From assembly GCF_000299335.2 (NCBI RefSeq), contig NZ_CP004387.1:1302001-1366000 (forward strand): 64,000 nucleotides of DNA. The letters run 5' to 3'. Positions 48,048 to 61,149 of this stretch are shown one piece after another. The notes under the pieces are model-generated. The model searched no databases, had not been told where the DNA came from, and saw only the letters and a list, made by a program, of their open reading frames with translations. Every line of letters begins with the position of its first letter. Position 1 is the first letter of the stretch. A program made the translations under genes and the position numbers. The DNA comes from Isoalcanivorax pacificus W11-5. Lineage in GTDB: Bacteria > Pseudomonadota > Gammaproteobacteria > Pseudomonadales > Alcanivoracaceae.

Positions 48048-48954
48048 TTTCAAGGATCTGTTCCTGCTGCTGCGCGACAATGCCCGCATCCGCAATGATT
48101 TCGTCACGCTGATGATTCTCTCCAGTGTGGTGGCGGTGCTCGGGCTGTTTCTCGACAGTGCCGCCGTGATCATCGGCGCGATGGTGCTGGCGCCCTTGAT
48201 GGCGCCGATCATTTCGCTGTCCATGGGGGCGCTGCGCAACGACTCGGCGCTGCTGAAGGATTCTGCGGTATCGATTGCCGTCGGCATGGGGCTGGCGCTG
48301 TTGGCGTCGGCCCTGGTGACGCTGATCATTCCGCTGGAAAAGATCACGCCGGAGATCAACGGGCGGCTGCAACCGTCATTGCTGGACCTCGGTGTCGCGG
48401 TGGGCTCGGGCATTGCCGGTGCTTACGCACACGCCCGCGAGAATGTGATGAAAAGCCTGCCCGGGGTGGCGATCGCCGTGGCCCTGGTGCCGCCATTGTG
48501 CGTGGCCGGCATCGGTGTCGGCTGGCTGGACTGGCATGTGATCAGCGGCGCAATGCTGTTGTTCCTCACCAACCTGGTTGGCATCACGCTGGCCGGGGTG
48601 GTGACCTTCATGGTGCTGGGCTATGCACCGATCAAGCGTGCCACCCGGGGCCTGGGCTGGACCATGTTGCTGCTGGTGCTGATCTCGATTCCTCTCGGTA
48701 TTTCCTTCAACAACATCAAGCATCACTGGCAGATCGAGAATCAGCTGCTGAGCGGCCAGTATGTGGTGCACGGCAAGCTCCTGCGCCTGAGCAACATTAC
48801 GGTGACGCTGCGCCAGCCGGACCTGCTGATCCGCGCTGACGCGGCCAGTGCCAGCCGGCTGGAGCCGGACGACGTGCGGGCATTGAAAGAGCAGTTGACG
48901 CAGGAGTTTGGCCGTCCGGTGTCGCTGGAGATCGCCTACCGGCTGGCGTTGTGA
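47959..48954 (+). CDS. DUF389 membrane domain protein (second part of the split gene)
   Basis: 331 residues from ATG 47959, which has AAAGGA 4 bp upstream and could be translated by itself; the frame is open back to 47833. Residues 45-260 are the DUF389 membrane domain with the conserved LFLDSAAVIIGAMVLAPLMAPI and MKSLPGVAIAVALVPPLCVAGIG. Function of DUF389 is unknown. The C-terminal 70 residues are a soluble domain. Belongs with the preceding entry; if the shift is real, only this half would be made intact, unless translation slips at the CCCC. Confidence 0.75.
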   Translation: MRTENLPQNEARVEMIQKHLPFFTRAVEDDFKDLFLLLRDNARIRNDFVTLMILSSVVAVLGLFLDSAAVIIGAMVLAPLMAPIISLSMGALRNDSALLKDSAVSIAVGMGLALLASALVTLIIPLEKITPEINGRLQPSLLDLGVAVGSGIAGAYAHARENVMKSLPGVAIAVALVPPLCVAGIGVGWLDWHVISGAMLLFLTNLVGITLAGVVTFMVLGYAPIKRATRGLGWTMLLLVLISIPLGISFNNIKHHWQIENQLLSGQYVVHGKLLRLSNITVTLRQPDLLIRADAASASRLEPDDVRALKEQLTQEFGRPVSLEIAYRLAL

Positions 48955-48968
48955 AAAGGGTTGCCGGT

Positions 48969-48999
48969 GCGGCGGGAAGCGCGCAGCGCATCCCGCCGC
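48969..48999. terminator. hairpin between DUF389 gene and mnhG
   Basis: 9-bp perfect stem GCGGCGGGA/TCCCGCCGC (48969-48977 with 48991-48999), inner GCGC/GCGC pairing. Between convergent genes; no T-run. Confidence 0.5.
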
Positions 49000-49003
49000 T
49001 GCA

Positions 49004-49375
49004 TCAATGCTCGTCTTCCGGCGGCGAGGCCAGCGTATGCGTTTCTTCGTTGTAGCGTCCCTTCAGCTCATCCTTGACCATGTGTTCCCACAGCGGCACG
49101 CCGACGAAATACCCGGCGCGGCCGATGGCGTGTGCTGCCACCGGCGCCGTCAGGATGATGAACAGCACGATCGCCATCACCCGCGTGGTGACGCCGCTGT
49201 CGAGAAAATGAATGGCCACGCCGACCATGATCAGGCCGATGCCGAGCGCACCGGCCTTGGTGGTGGCGTGCATGCGCATCAGCAGGTCCGGCATGCGCAA
49301 CGCGCCGAGGCCGGCCAGCAACATGAAGAAGCAGCCGCTGAGCACGAACACGCTGGCGAGCAGGCTGTTAATCAT
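49004..49375 (-). CDS. mnhG: Mrp/Mnh antiporter subunit G
   Basis: 123 residues, three helices (VFVLSGCFFMLLAGLGALRMP, then DLLMRMHATTKAGALG, the MrpG signature). Last gene of the seven-gene Mrp operon. Start at 49375 overlaps the mnhF stop by 8 bp; an upstream in-frame start would run through mnhF. C-terminal hydrophilic tail of about 35 residues is longer than in many MrpG. Confidence 0.92.
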   Translation of the reverse strand: MINSLLASVFVLSGCFFMLLAGLGALRMPDLLMRMHATTKAGALGIGLIMVGVAIHFLDSGVTTRVMAIVLFIILTAPVAAHAIGRAGYFVGVPLWEHMVKDELKGRYNEETHTLASPPEDEH

Positions 49376-49640
49376 CGCGGTGTCCTCCGCGTTCCAGGTA
49401 GCGGGCAAAGCCGACCGCCGCCAGGAAGGCGGTCAGCGCCAGCACCATGGCCACGTCAAGAAACGCGGTCTGGTCGCTGGTCAGCGCATAGACGCCGATA
49501 AAGCCCACGGTGAGTGAGGCCATCAGTTCCAGCGCCACGACCCGGTCCGGCAGCGACGGGCCGCGTACCAGGCGGATAAAGGCAAGGATCAGTGTCGCGC
49601 TGAGCATCACGTAGCTGATCCAGATGACGAAGGCGGGCAT
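49368..49640 (-). CDS. mnhF: Mrp/Mnh antiporter subunit F
   Basis: 90 residues, three helices. The segment RLVRGPSLPDRVVALELMAS is the MrpF signature. Small structural subunit of the multicomponent Na+/H+ antiporter. 14 bp after mnhE, overlaps mnhG. Confidence 0.93.
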   Translation of the reverse strand: MPAFVIWISYVMLSATLILAFIRLVRGPSLPDRVVALELMASLTVGFIGVYALTSDQTAFLDVAMVLALTAFLAAVGFARYLERGGHRDD

Positions 49641-49654
49641 GGGCGTGGCTCCGG

Positions 49655-50124
49655 TCAGCGCAGAATGTCCAGCACCCGGGCTTCCAGCGCCTTGATGCTG
49701 GCGTGCACGGCCTGTTCGTCGTCCAGGTACATCACGTGCAGGTACAGCACGCTGCGGTCGCTGGAGACGTCCAGGCTGAGGGTGCCGGGAGTGAGTGAAA
49801 TCAGGTTGGCGAGAATGGTGATCTCGCCATCGGTACGGGCTTCCAGTTTGACCGCGATCACGGCCGGGCGCATGTAGTGCGTCGGGGTCAGCACGTCGTA
49901 GGCCACGCGCAGGTTCGACATCACCAGCTCGCGCACGAAGAAGCCGATAAAGCGGATCACCTTCGGCACTTTGCTCGCGTAGTGGGTGAAATGTTTCACG
50001 TCGCGCATGGCGAACGCCAGGATCACGTAGCCGAGCACAAAACCGATGACCAGATTGGCGCTGCTGAATTCGCCGGTAATGCCGACCCAGATCAGCGCCA
50101 GGACAATGTTCCAGGTCAGGGCGT

Positions 50125-50128
<4 letters not shown>
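49655..50128 (-). CDS. mnhE: Mrp/Mnh antiporter subunit E
   Basis: 157 residues. Two N-terminal helices, then the soluble MrpE domain ending in [20 protein letters not shown], the family signature. Start overlaps the mnhD stop (ATGA at 50125). Confidence 0.93.
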
Positions 50129-51635
<1,507 letters not shown>

Positions 51636-51639
<4 letters not shown>

Positions 51640-51983
51640 GTATCGGTATCCTTCATCTGGTTCATGTCATCGGCCTGCACCACTTCGTAGGCGCGGCGGA
51701 TCAGCACCACGGCAAACGCCAGGACGCCGAAGCCGATCACGATGGCGGTCAGGATCAGTGCCTGCGCCAGTGGGTCGGCGACTACGCCGGCCGGCACTGT
51801 TGCACCGTGTGGCACCAGCGGCGGTGCGCCACGGGTCATGCCGGCGCTGGTGAACAGCAGCAGGTTGGCGGCGTTGGAGAGCAGCACCAGGCCAATCACC
51901 AGTTTCACGATCGAGCGGCGCAGGATCATGTAGATGGCGGTGGCATAGAGCACACCGACGACAAACGCCATCAGGGTTTCCAT
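51636..51983 (-). CDS. mnhC: Mrp/Mnh antiporter subunit C
   Basis: 115 residues, three helices, NuoK-like; the conserved [20 protein letters not shown] is at residues about 24-43. Start directly abuts the mnhB stop. Confidence 0.93.
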
Positions 51984-52405
51984 CAGTGTTCCTCCGCCAG
52001 GTTGAGCACGATGGTCAGCACCGAACCGACCACCACCATGTACACGCCGACATCGAAAAACAGCGGTGTGCCGAGCTTCAGGGTGCCGAGCAGCGGCAGT
52101 GTCAGTTCAAACCAGATCGAGGTGAAGAACGGCTCGCCCAGGAAAACCGATGGCACGGCGGACAGCACGCCGAGGGTCAGCCCCCAGCCGATCAGGTCAC
52201 GCGGTGCGGCCAGCAGAATGCGCCGCGCGGCGGCGGTGTCCACCGCGAACAGATGCAATGACACCGCAGACGCCGCCACCAGCCCGGCAATGAAACCGCC
52301 GCCGGGTTCGTTGTGGCCGCGCAACAGCAGGAACAGTGAAAACAGCAGCAGCAGCGGCAGGATGAACTGCCCCGCCGTGCGCAGGATCAGCGATTGCATG
52401 TTCAT
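51983..52405 (-). CDS. mnhB: Mrp/Mnh antiporter subunit B
   Basis: 140 residues, four helices. The [22 protein letters not shown] segment (residues about 30-50, broken here only by length) is the MrpB hallmark. Separate from MnhA, so the operon is the seven-gene (group 1) type. Confidence 0.93.
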   Translation of the reverse strand: MNMQSLILRTAGQFILPLLLLFSLFLLLRGHNEPGGGFIAGLVAASAVSLHLFAVDTAAARRILLAAPRDLIGWGLTLGVLSAVPSVFLGEPFFTSIWFELTLPLLGTLKLGTPLFFDVGVYMVVVGSVLTIVLNLAEEH

Positions 52406-54705
52406 GCATGGTCCTCCGCGCGCAGTTTGATCATGGCAAACACACCGATGGCGGCCAGCGCCAGCACGGCGATTTCACCGAGGGTATCCAGCGCCCGGAA
52501 ATCCACCAGGATCACATTGACGATGTTGCGGCCGAAGCCGTCAGAGACACTGTGCTCGATGAAATAACTGGAAATGCTGTGGTAGTAGCGGGTGGCGGTG
52601 ACGGCCAGCAGCAGCACGGTGAAGGTGCCGCCGACGATCAGGCCGACCAGGGCATCGAACAGCCGCACCGGCCTTGACGACAGCCTCAGGAAACCGGGCA
52701 GGCGGAACAGCACCAGCACCAGCAGGATCACCGTCAGCGTTTCCACCAGCACCTGGGTGATGCCCAGGTCCGGCGCGCTGAACAGCACGTAGGTGAGCGC
52801 GACGGTAAAACCGATCGTACCGAGTGCGGCGACGGCGCCGAGCCGTTCGCTGGTCAGCGCCGCCGCGATGGCCGCAGCGGCGAGTGTGCCGGCGATGACG
52901 AATTCATGCGGGGCGATACCGCTGAGCGTGAGATGGAAGGTGAAACTGTCGTGATTGAGGCTGGCTGCCGTCCACACCAGTGCTGTCATCGTCATCAGCG
53001 TGGTGATCAGGTAATAGCGCAGGTAGCCGTTCTGCAGCACGCGTGTCTGCCAGGCGGAGAAGCGCACCAGGCCATCCATCATCAGCGCATAGAGCCGTTC
53101 CGGGCCGACGCGCAGCGCCAGGGTTTCCGTCGCCTGTGTCAGTCGCCGCCAGGTGGCCCAGCGGGCGAACAGCAACGCGCCCAGCGCCAGCGCGCCCAGG
53201 CTCATCAGCAGCGGGGTGTTGACGCCGTGCCAGAGCGCCATGCCCGGCGTCACCGCGTGGCCGGCGCTGGCGCTGGCCGCGGCGGCCAGCAGGGTGGCTT
53301 CCGGCCAGTCCGGGAACAGACCGAACATCAGGCTCAGCAACGCCAGCACCACCGGCCCGGCAAGCAATGCCGCAGGCGCCTGGCGGAACGGCTTTTGTGT
53401 CGGCAGCGGCGTGCCGAACCAGGGGCGCACACCGATCACCAGCGCGGCGGTGACGCCGAGGGTGGCCGCCAGGAACGCGAACAGGGTCAGCACCTTCGCC
53501 AGCAGCGGCGCGTGCAGTACGGATTCGAGCATCATCTCCTTGGCGATAAACCCGAACAGGGGTAACACGCCGGCCAGCGACAGCGCTGCCAGGATGGCGG
53601 TCAGGGTGGTAATCGGCATCTGCCGCGCCATGCCGCGCACCGCGAGAAAATCCTTGCTGCCGGTGCTGTAGTCGAGCACGCCGGCGATCATGAACAGTGC
53701 GCCCTTGTACAGCGAGTGCGCGACCAGAAAGGCGATCATTGCCGCCAGGGCCTTATCGGTGCCGATGCCGATCAGCATGGTCAGCGTGCCCAGCGCCATC
53801 ACGGTGGAATAGGCCAGCAGCCGCTTGATGCCGGTGGAGCGCGAGGCCAGGTAGATGCCCAGCAGCATGGTGACGGCGCCGGTGAGCCCCAGCAGCACCA
53901 GCCACAGGTTGTTGCCGCCTAGCGCCGGTTGCAGCCGTGCGAGCAGGTACACGCCGGCTTTCACCATGGTGGCCGAGTGCAGGTAGGCAGACACCGGGGT
54001 CGGCGCGGCCATCGCATTCGGCAACCAGAAATGGAACGGAAACTGCGCCGACTTGGTGAAGGCACCGGCAAGAATCAACAGCAGCATCGGCACGAACAGC
54101 GGGTGCGCCTGCAATACCTCACGCTGGTCGAGCACTTCAGACAGCTCGAAGCTGCCGCCGGCGAGCCCGAGCATGATCAGCCCGGTCATCAGCGCCAGCC
54201 CGCCACCGACGGTGACGAACAGGCCCTGCAACGCTGAAGCGCGGGCTTTGGCATCTTCGTGGTTGAAGCCGATCAGCAGGTAGGAAGTAATGCTGGTCAG
54301 TTCCCAGAACACGAACAGGCTGATCAGGTTGTCCGAGAGCACCAGCCCGAGCATGGCGGCCATAAAGCACAGCAGCAGCACCATCAGGCGCGGCAGGTCG
54401 CGGTGGCCGCCGAGATAACGCCCGGCGAACAGGACGATGAAGGTGCCGATGCCGCTGATCAGCAATGCAAACAGCAGGGACAGGCCGTCGACCAGGAAGC
54501 TGAGATGGATCGACAGGCCGGGAATCCAGGCGTGGCTCACCCGCAGGCTGCCGCCGGCGCTGATCTGCGGCAGCAACTGGACGAACCAGATGAACAGGCC
54601 GGCCGGCAGCAGAGCCAGCAGCGGCGCGGCGAAGCGCGGCGTCAGCCGATACAGGGCCGGCGCCAGCGCGGCAATCAGGAAACCTGACAGAACAGCAAGC
54701 AGCAT
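52402..54705 (-). CDS. mnhA: Mrp/Mnh antiporter subunit A
   Basis: 767 residues, about 20 helices. NuoL-like N-terminal part with [20 protein letters not shown] and [20 protein letters not shown], then a C-terminal DUF4040/MrpB-N-like part ([20 protein letters not shown]) and a last helix. First gene of the antiporter that exchanges Na+ (or Li+/K+) for H+ and supports salt and pH tolerance. Start: ATG 54705 preferred; GTG 54747 would add 14 polar residues. Confidence 0.93.
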   Translation of the reverse strand: MLLAVLSGFLIAALAPALYRLTPRFAAPLLALLPAGLFIWFVQLLPQISAGGSLRVSHAWIPGLSIHLSFLVDGLSLLFALLISGIGTFIVLFAGRYLGGHRDLPRLMVLLLCFMAAMLGLVLSDNLISLFVFWELTSITSYLLIGFNHEDAKARASALQGLFVTVGGGLALMTGLIMLGLAGGSFELSEVLDQREVLQAHPLFVPMLLLILAGAFTKSAQFPFHFWLPNAMAAPTPVSAYLHSATMVKAGVYLLARLQPALGGNNLWLVLLGLTGAVTMLLGIYLASRSTGIKRLLAYSTVMALGTLTMLIGIGTDKALAAMIAFLVAHSLYKGALFMIAGVLDYSTGSKDFLAVRGMARQMPITTLTAILAALSLAGVLPLFGFIAKEMMLESVLHAPLLAKVLTLFAFLAATLGVTAALVIGVRPWFGTPLPTQKPFRQAPAALLAGPVVLALLSLMFGLFPDWPEATLLAAAASASAGHAVTPGMALWHGVNTPLLMSLGALALGALLFARWATWRRLTQATETLALRVGPERLYALMMDGLVRFSAWQTRVLQNGYLRYYLITTLMTMTALVWTAASLNHDSFTFHLTLSGIAPHEFVIAGTLAAAAIAAALTSERLGAVAALGTIGFTVALTYVLFSAPDLGITQVLVETLTVILLVLVLFRLPGFLRLSSRPVRLFDALVGLIVGGTFTVLLLAVTATRYYHSISSYFIEHSVSDGFGRNIVNVILVDFRALDTLGEIAVLALAAIGVFAMIKLRAEDHA

Positions 54706-54973
54706 AGGATCCAGTTCCGGGGCGCTGCCAGTCGGTGCGGGGATCACCCGGGGCGCCGGCGCGCCTGATTCATGCAGTGACAGTCATTGTTTGAACGGCT
54801 GACCTGGCAAAAAAGTGAAGCGCCAGAACCGGCCTGATGACAACGTGATCTGTGTCACCAGTGGACGGATGCTACCCGTGTTCAGCGCGGCTTGGCAAAT
54901 CATCACCTGACCACTACCTATATATAAGTACTAGAAAATATTGATGTTTTTCTGGGCGCGGAGGGAGGGCCGG

Positions 54974-56301
54974 CTACAGGCGGCCGGCGCGACGCAGGCT
55001 CAGGTAGAGACGGTTGAGACGGCCGGGAAGCGTTTGCGGTGTGCCGTCGGTCACCATCACGCCCGCGTGGCGCAGGCGCGCATAGAGCGCCTGGCGCTCC
55101 TGCTGGAAGTGGGCGTCGGCGGCGATGCGCAGGGCCTGGTCCACATCGCTGACGTCGGCGCGGGCCAGCGCCTGCTGGTCTGGCAGCTGCATGTCGCCGA
55201 TCAGGATACGGCTGCGGCCGCGCAGCAGGCGAATGGCGTGCAGCAGGTCGTCGCTGTCGTCCGGTTGCAGGCGCGTGATCAGCACCACCAGTGCCTGCCG
55301 CCGCCAGCGCAGCAGCAGGTCGCCGGCGGCACTGCTGTAGTCGCTGGTCAGCTCGCCGGGGTGCAGCGGGTAGACCTGATTCAGCAGCAGGTGCAGGCCG
55401 CTGCGGTTGCGCAACGGCGGTACCCACAAGGGCTGCTGGCCGGAAAACAGCATCAGGCCGGGGCGGTCGCCCTGGTCGAGGGCGCTGGAGGCCAGCAACA
55501 GCGATGCATCCAGCGCGTGATCAAACACCGTGCGGGGGCCGACGGCGGTGGCCAGGCGCTGGCCGCCGTCGAGCAGCAGGATCAGATGGCGGTTCTGTTC
55601 GTCGCGGTATTCACGGCTGATCAGGCTGCCGCGGCGGGCGGTGGCACGCCAGTCGACCTGCCGCAGGGTGTCGCCCGGCCGGTAGTCGCGCAGTTGGTGA
55701 AACTCCTGTCCGTCGCCGGCGCTGCGCCGCAGGTGGCGGCCCTGCTGGCGTTGTGTCTGTGGCGTATCCGCAAGACCCTCGCCTTGCAGCCAGGAGAAAT
55801 CCGGATACACCGGGATGGCGCTGGCGGCGGGCAGGTCGTGACGCAGTTGCCACAGACCCAGCGGGCTGGGGCACCACAGCCGGATGGCACCAAAGTGGGC
55901 CACGCCCCGGCGTGCCGGGCGGTAGGGATAGTCCACCAGGGTGTCTTCTTCCGTGGCCGGCGCCAGACTCAACGGCAGCCCGGTGTGGGCGTCGTCGCCG
56001 GGATGCTGGTCGGCCAGCAGGCTGCCCGCCGGCAGGGTCACCGAGCGGACCCTGACCCGCACGGTGCCGGGCAGGCCGGCGGCGAAGGCGGCGGGCAACT
56101 GGCGCTCGGCCTGAGGCGCGGGGCGGCGCCGGGCAAGGATCAGGTCCAGCAGTGCCAGGGTGCCGAGCAATGCCCCGGCACCGAGCCACAGCCACCACAG
56201 CAGGCGCGGTAGCTGGCTGCTGAAAAGTGGCGAAAACGCCATCAGCAATGCCAGCCCGCTCCACAGGGCCACGGCCGTCTGCAGGCGCCGGGTGGGGATC
56301 A

Positions 56302-56305
<4 letters not shown>
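54974..56305 (-). CDS. DUF58 domain-containing protein
   Basis: 443 residues. Two N-terminal helices (about 10-55), then a soluble domain with the DUF58 core DYRPGDTLRQVDWRATARR and SLISREYRDEQNRHLILLL around residues 205-245, leading into a von Willebrand A-like fold. DUF58 proteins pair with MoxR AAA+ ATPases; the function of the pair is not settled (assembly or activation of protein complexes). Start overlaps the moxR stop (ATGA). Last gene of a nine-gene co-directional run. Confidence 0.87.
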
Positions 56306-57281
<976 letters not shown>

Positions 57282-57285
<4 letters not shown>

Positions 57286-58703
57286 AGGCTTCTCCTGAGT
57301 TGTTGCAGGGTGCCGACCTGTTGCAGCAGGTCGTCGGCATCTTGTGGTGTGGTGTCCAGGGCGCGGCGGATGTCACTGGCCGGCAGGCCGGAGAGCCGGG
57401 CGGCCACGGTGATCTGCCGGTCTGTTCCGGCACCCCGTGCTTCCGGGTGCCGCGCCAGCCGCGTGCGTACCTGTTCGCGCAGGCCGGCCAGCAGGGCGTC
57501 CGGCTCGCCGTGCCGCCACATCAGGCGGCCGCTGGCGAGCAGGTGGTCGAGAAAATCGCCAGGGGGGACGCTGTTGTCATCGAGCAATGCCCCCCGGCGT
57601 GGCAGTTGCCGCCAGACCAGCAGCGTCACCAGCACCAGCAGCGCGATCAGCAGGGGCGCGGCATGGCGCCACAGCCAGGCCGGCAGTCGGTCGGCGTCGA
57701 CACCGCGCACGAACCAGACGGCGCGGTGATCCTGGGCGAAATGCGTCAGCAGCCAGGCATGATCCAGATAATGCAGTTGCGTGTTGTGCCAGGGGCCGAG
57801 ATCGGACAGGGCCAGCACACGGCCCTCGCCGAGGCTGATCTGGATGATCTGGGTGCCGATGTCGCTGTCGGCGTTGCCACTGAAATAGGGAGCGAAGCGG
57901 TCGGTCACCGCCAGCAGCTTCTTGTCTTTCATCGTCTCGGGCACGGCGGTGGCGCCCGGCTGTTTGGGGTGGGTGGGGCCGTCCAGCCATTCGACACTCT
58001 TGCGTGGCGTGTCGGTGTGGTTTGCTTCGCCGTACTGGGGGGCGTACAGGGCATCGTGCCAGAGGGTGGCGTGCACATCGAAGGCGGCGAAGCGGGGACG
58101 GTCGTCGTCCTCCACATAGACCCGGGTGTCATGCACCGGCTGCGGGTTGTCGCACAGGCTGCGCAGGCAGTCTTCTTCCAGCTGGGTGCCTTCGGCGGCC
58201 AGGCACAGCCGGCTGAACAGGTCACCGGCATTGTCGAGCATGTCGGCAAAGGGCTGGTCGTCGTCGGCGTGCAGCGTCTGTTCGTTGATGCGGGCGGTGA
58301 CACCGAGTGGGTAGAGCAGTGGGTCCCGCCGCAGCCAGCGGGCGTCGTCAATCGCGTGTTCGGCTTGGACGTCGTTCAGGGTCGGCGCCACGGCGATCAG
58401 GACGCCGCCGGCTTCGACCCATTCATACAGGGCGCGGACGCGCGCCGGGTTCAGGCCGGCGCGGCGCTCGTCCAGCACCAGCAGCACATCGGTGGGCGGC
58501 AGCGGGAACAGCGATGGGCTGCCGGTCAGGTGGCGTACCTCAAGGCCTCGGGCTTCGAGCAAACGTCCGGCGGCCAGCAGCGGGTTGCGGCGTGCCTCGG
58601 CGGCGGGCGGCTCGTGTACCACGAATTCGCGCCGTTCGCAGCGGCTCAGGCCCAGCGCCGTTGCGCCGACCAGCAGCAGGATGATCACCACGCGCCAGAT
58701 CAT
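57282..58703 (-). CDS. DUF4350 domain-containing membrane protein
   Basis: 473 residues. N-terminal helix (MIWRVVIILLLVGATALGL), a glutamine-amidotransferase-like DUF4350 region (VRHLTGSPSLFPLPPTDVLL, EWVEAGGVLIAVAPTLND), and a second helix near residue 350-370, with a C-terminal soluble tail. Function unknown; the family occurs beside MoxR and DUF58 genes. Start overlaps the DUF4129 stop. Confidence 0.8.
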
Positions 58704-60175
58704 GCCGTGCTCTCCGTGGCGAGGCTGGCGCGCCAGTCGTCCAGCAACTGGCTGACCTGTTCGGGGGCAGCCGGGCGGTGGCCCCAGGCCAGCGCCACCC
58801 AGACCGGTGTCAGCCGCCCCAGAAACCCGGTCAGCGGATCAGACGGCTGGCGCTGCTGAAGCTGGCGCAGCACTTCGCCCTCGGTGGCGCCAAGGGCAAT
58901 GCGCAGGCCGTGGCGCTGGTGCAGTTCGGACAGGGTGATCCGGTACAGCAGGCTCAGCGCCAGGCGGATATCGCCGGCGGCCAGTGCGGCGCGGATCGCC
59001 TGCTCCGGGTCGTCCGGCAGGCTGTCGCGGGCAATCGACATGCCGCGCACCGTGGGGGCAGTGCGGCGCGGCGCCGGGTCGGTCACGGGCAGGCCCAGGC
59101 GATGCCGCTGGCTCCACAGTAACCAGCACAGCACCGCAATCAGGGCGCCCCAGGCGATAATCCGCAGCAGGTCATTGAGCCAGCCCAGGGACAGGTCGTT
59201 GCGGGGGCGTTCGTTGCCGTCGAAATCCTGATCGAGCAGCCAGCGGATGGCGCGGTCGAGCAGGTCGTTGCGGTATTCGTCGCGCTGGCGCCAGCCTTGC
59301 TCCAGCCGCATTGACATGAAGTCGTCGTCGGCAATGATTTCGATGGCCTGCTCGCGGGCCGGGGCAGCAGTATCGGCTTGCGCCGGGGGAGGCGCGAAGG
59401 CTGGCAGCAGCAGGGCGGCCAGCAGCAGGGCGGTGACGCCGGGGCGGCGCTGCGCGCCAATGCGGCGCAGGCCCGGTTCCAGATCCCAGCCTTCCAGCCA
59501 GGTGCGCTTGTTCAGGTAGAGCGCGAAACCGCAGCAGACGTACAAGGGTTCCATCAGCACCATGGCCAGATACCAGCACACCAGCAGCGCGCGGCCATAT
59601 TGCCCGATGTGATCCGCCAGCCAGTATTGCAGGTCCAGATGGACCTCCCAGGGCACCAGCACCCAGGCCAGCATCATCAGGCTGATCATCAACCCCTGCT
59701 CCAGATGCAGCACCAGCAACGTCAGCGTGCCGCTGTGGCTGGTGGGCGGCAGTTGCAGGGCGCGCAGGCGTGTACGGATCTGTTTGCGGTCGCCTTTTTC
59801 GAGCTGGAACACCGGCGCGAAATAACTCCGCGACGGGCTCAGCCGGCGCCAGGTGAGCTGGTCGAACAGGTAGGACAGGCCGTAACGGGGAAACTGCCGC
59901 AGCAGCGTCAGGACCGGGGTGTGTTCGCCGAACAGGGCACGCGCGCAGTACTCCAGCAGGGGCCGTTCCCACAGTGGCTTGAGCCACCAGAACAGCAACG
60001 GTGCCAACAGGCTTTCCGGCCCGGCCCAGGCCCACAGCAATGCCGCCACGGGCAGTGTCGTGAGCAGCCAGATCAGCGTCAGTGGCCGCCACCACTGACG
60101 GTACAGGCGCGTACCCAGGTCAATCGCCTGCCAGGGGGGGCGCGGCGCGATACGCGCCTGGTGGCCGTTGCTCAC
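58700..60175 (-). CDS. DUF4129 domain-containing membrane protein
   Basis: 491 residues. Three or four N-terminal helices (about 28-60, 155-240), a long periplasmic stretch, one helix near 350 and a C-terminal DUF4129 domain (DIRLALSLLYRITLSELHQ, then AWGHRPAAPEQVSQLLDDW). DUF4129 is linked to transglutaminase-like or MoxR operons. Starts with GTG at 60175, overlapping the SpoIIM-like stop (GTGA). Confidence 0.8.
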   Translation of the reverse strand: MSNGHQARIAPRPPWQAIDLGTRLYRQWWRPLTLIWLLTTLPVAALLWAWAGPESLLAPLLFWWLKPLWERPLLEYCARALFGEHTPVLTLLRQFPRYGLSYLFDQLTWRRLSPSRSYFAPVFQLEKGDRKQIRTRLRALQLPPTSHSGTLTLLVLHLEQGLMISLMMLAWVLVPWEVHLDLQYWLADHIGQYGRALLVCWYLAMVLMEPLYVCCGFALYLNKRTWLEGWDLEPGLRRIGAQRRPGVTALLLAALLLPAFAPPPAQADTAAPAREQAIEIIADDDFMSMRLEQGWRQRDEYRNDLLDRAIRWLLDQDFDGNERPRNDLSLGWLNDLLRIIAWGALIAVLCWLLWSQRHRLGLPVTDPAPRRTAPTVRGMSIARDSLPDDPEQAIRAALAAGDIRLALSLLYRITLSELHQRHGLRIALGATEGEVLRQLQQRQPSDPLTGFLGRLTPVWVALAWGHRPAAPEQVSQLLDDWRASLATESTA

Positions 60176-61149
60176 AGCGGCGCCCTGCGCCGGCCACCGG
60201 CGAACAGGTACAGCGCCACCAGCGCCCAGCTCAGGCCGCCGACGGTGTACTTCACAGCGGCGGGCAGATCACGGGGGGACCAGAACGCCTCGATAAACGC
60301 TGCCAGTAACAGCATGAAGAACACGCCATACATGACCGGTACGGTGGCGCGTGCGGCGTGGCGTAGTGCAGCCAGCCGGGACACCGGGCCCGGGGCAAGC
60401 ACGGCCACGCCGAGTTTCAGCCCGGCGCCGCCGGCCAGCACGATGGCGGTCAGCTCCGGTGCGCCGTGGGCGACGACAAAGGTGAAGAAGTTGTCGCTGG
60501 CGCCAATGTGCACGATGTGCCCGGCGGCGGCGCCGAAAAAGCCGCCGTTGAACACCATCACAAACAGCGCGCCGATGCCGAACGCCAGACCGCCGGCAAA
60601 GGTACGGAAAGCGATGCCGATGTTGTTGTAGATGTAGTAGCCGAACATGGTGAGGTCATCGCCGCTGTCGCGGCCATCACTGAGCGTGCTGTCACCGTAC
60701 ATGTCCTCCAGCGACAGCGTCATGCTCTCGCCGAGCACGCTGTAGGCCATGTCCGGCTGCATCGCCACCAGTATCCAGGCGAACGCCAGTGACAATACAA
60801 AGGCCAGCGCGCTGGCCAGGTGCCAGCGCCACTGCGCACGCACCGCCTGCGGGAAACCTTCGCGCACGAAGTACAGCAGCCGGGGCAGCAGCGGCGGGCG
60901 GTACTGGTAGAGCTGGCGGTGGCCGCGCAGCACCAGCGCGTTCAGTTGTTCCACCAGGTCCAGGCTGTAGCCGCGCTGGCGCGCCAGCGCCAGGTGATGG
61001 CACAGGCGGCGGTAGGCGGCGGGAAATTCGGCGGCGCTCAGCGCCGGTGGCGTGGTGTGGCGCTCGCCCGGTTTCTCCAGCCGCGAGAGCGTCTGTTCGA
61101 TATGTTGCCAGAGGCCGGCGTAGCGGGCCTCGAACTGTTGCTGGCGCAT
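60172..61149 (-). CDS. stage II sporulation protein M-like membrane protein
   Basis: 325 residues. N-terminal soluble helices (RQQQFEARYAGLWQHIEQT) then about six membrane helices including FGYYIYNNIGIAFRTFAGGL and VVAHGAPELTAIVLAGGAGL, the SpoIIM superfamily signature. The host is not a spore former; in Gram-negatives this family occurs in RDD-MoxR-DUF58 operons with unknown role. Start overlaps the RDD stop by one base. Confidence 0.85.
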   Translation of the reverse strand: MRQQQFEARYAGLWQHIEQTLSRLEKPGERHTTPPALSAAEFPAAYRRLCHHLALARQRGYSLDLVEQLNALVLRGHRQLYQYRPPLLPRLLYFVREGFPQAVRAQWRWHLASALAFVLSLAFAWILVAMQPDMAYSVLGESMTLSLEDMYGDSTLSDGRDSGDDLTMFGYYIYNNIGIAFRTFAGGLAFGIGALFVMVFNGGFFGAAAGHIVHIGASDNFFTFVVAHGAPELTAIVLAGGAGLKLGVAVLAPGPVSRLAALRHAARATVPVMYGVFFMLLLAAFIEAFWSPRDLPAAVKYTVGGLSWALVALYLFAGGRRRAPL

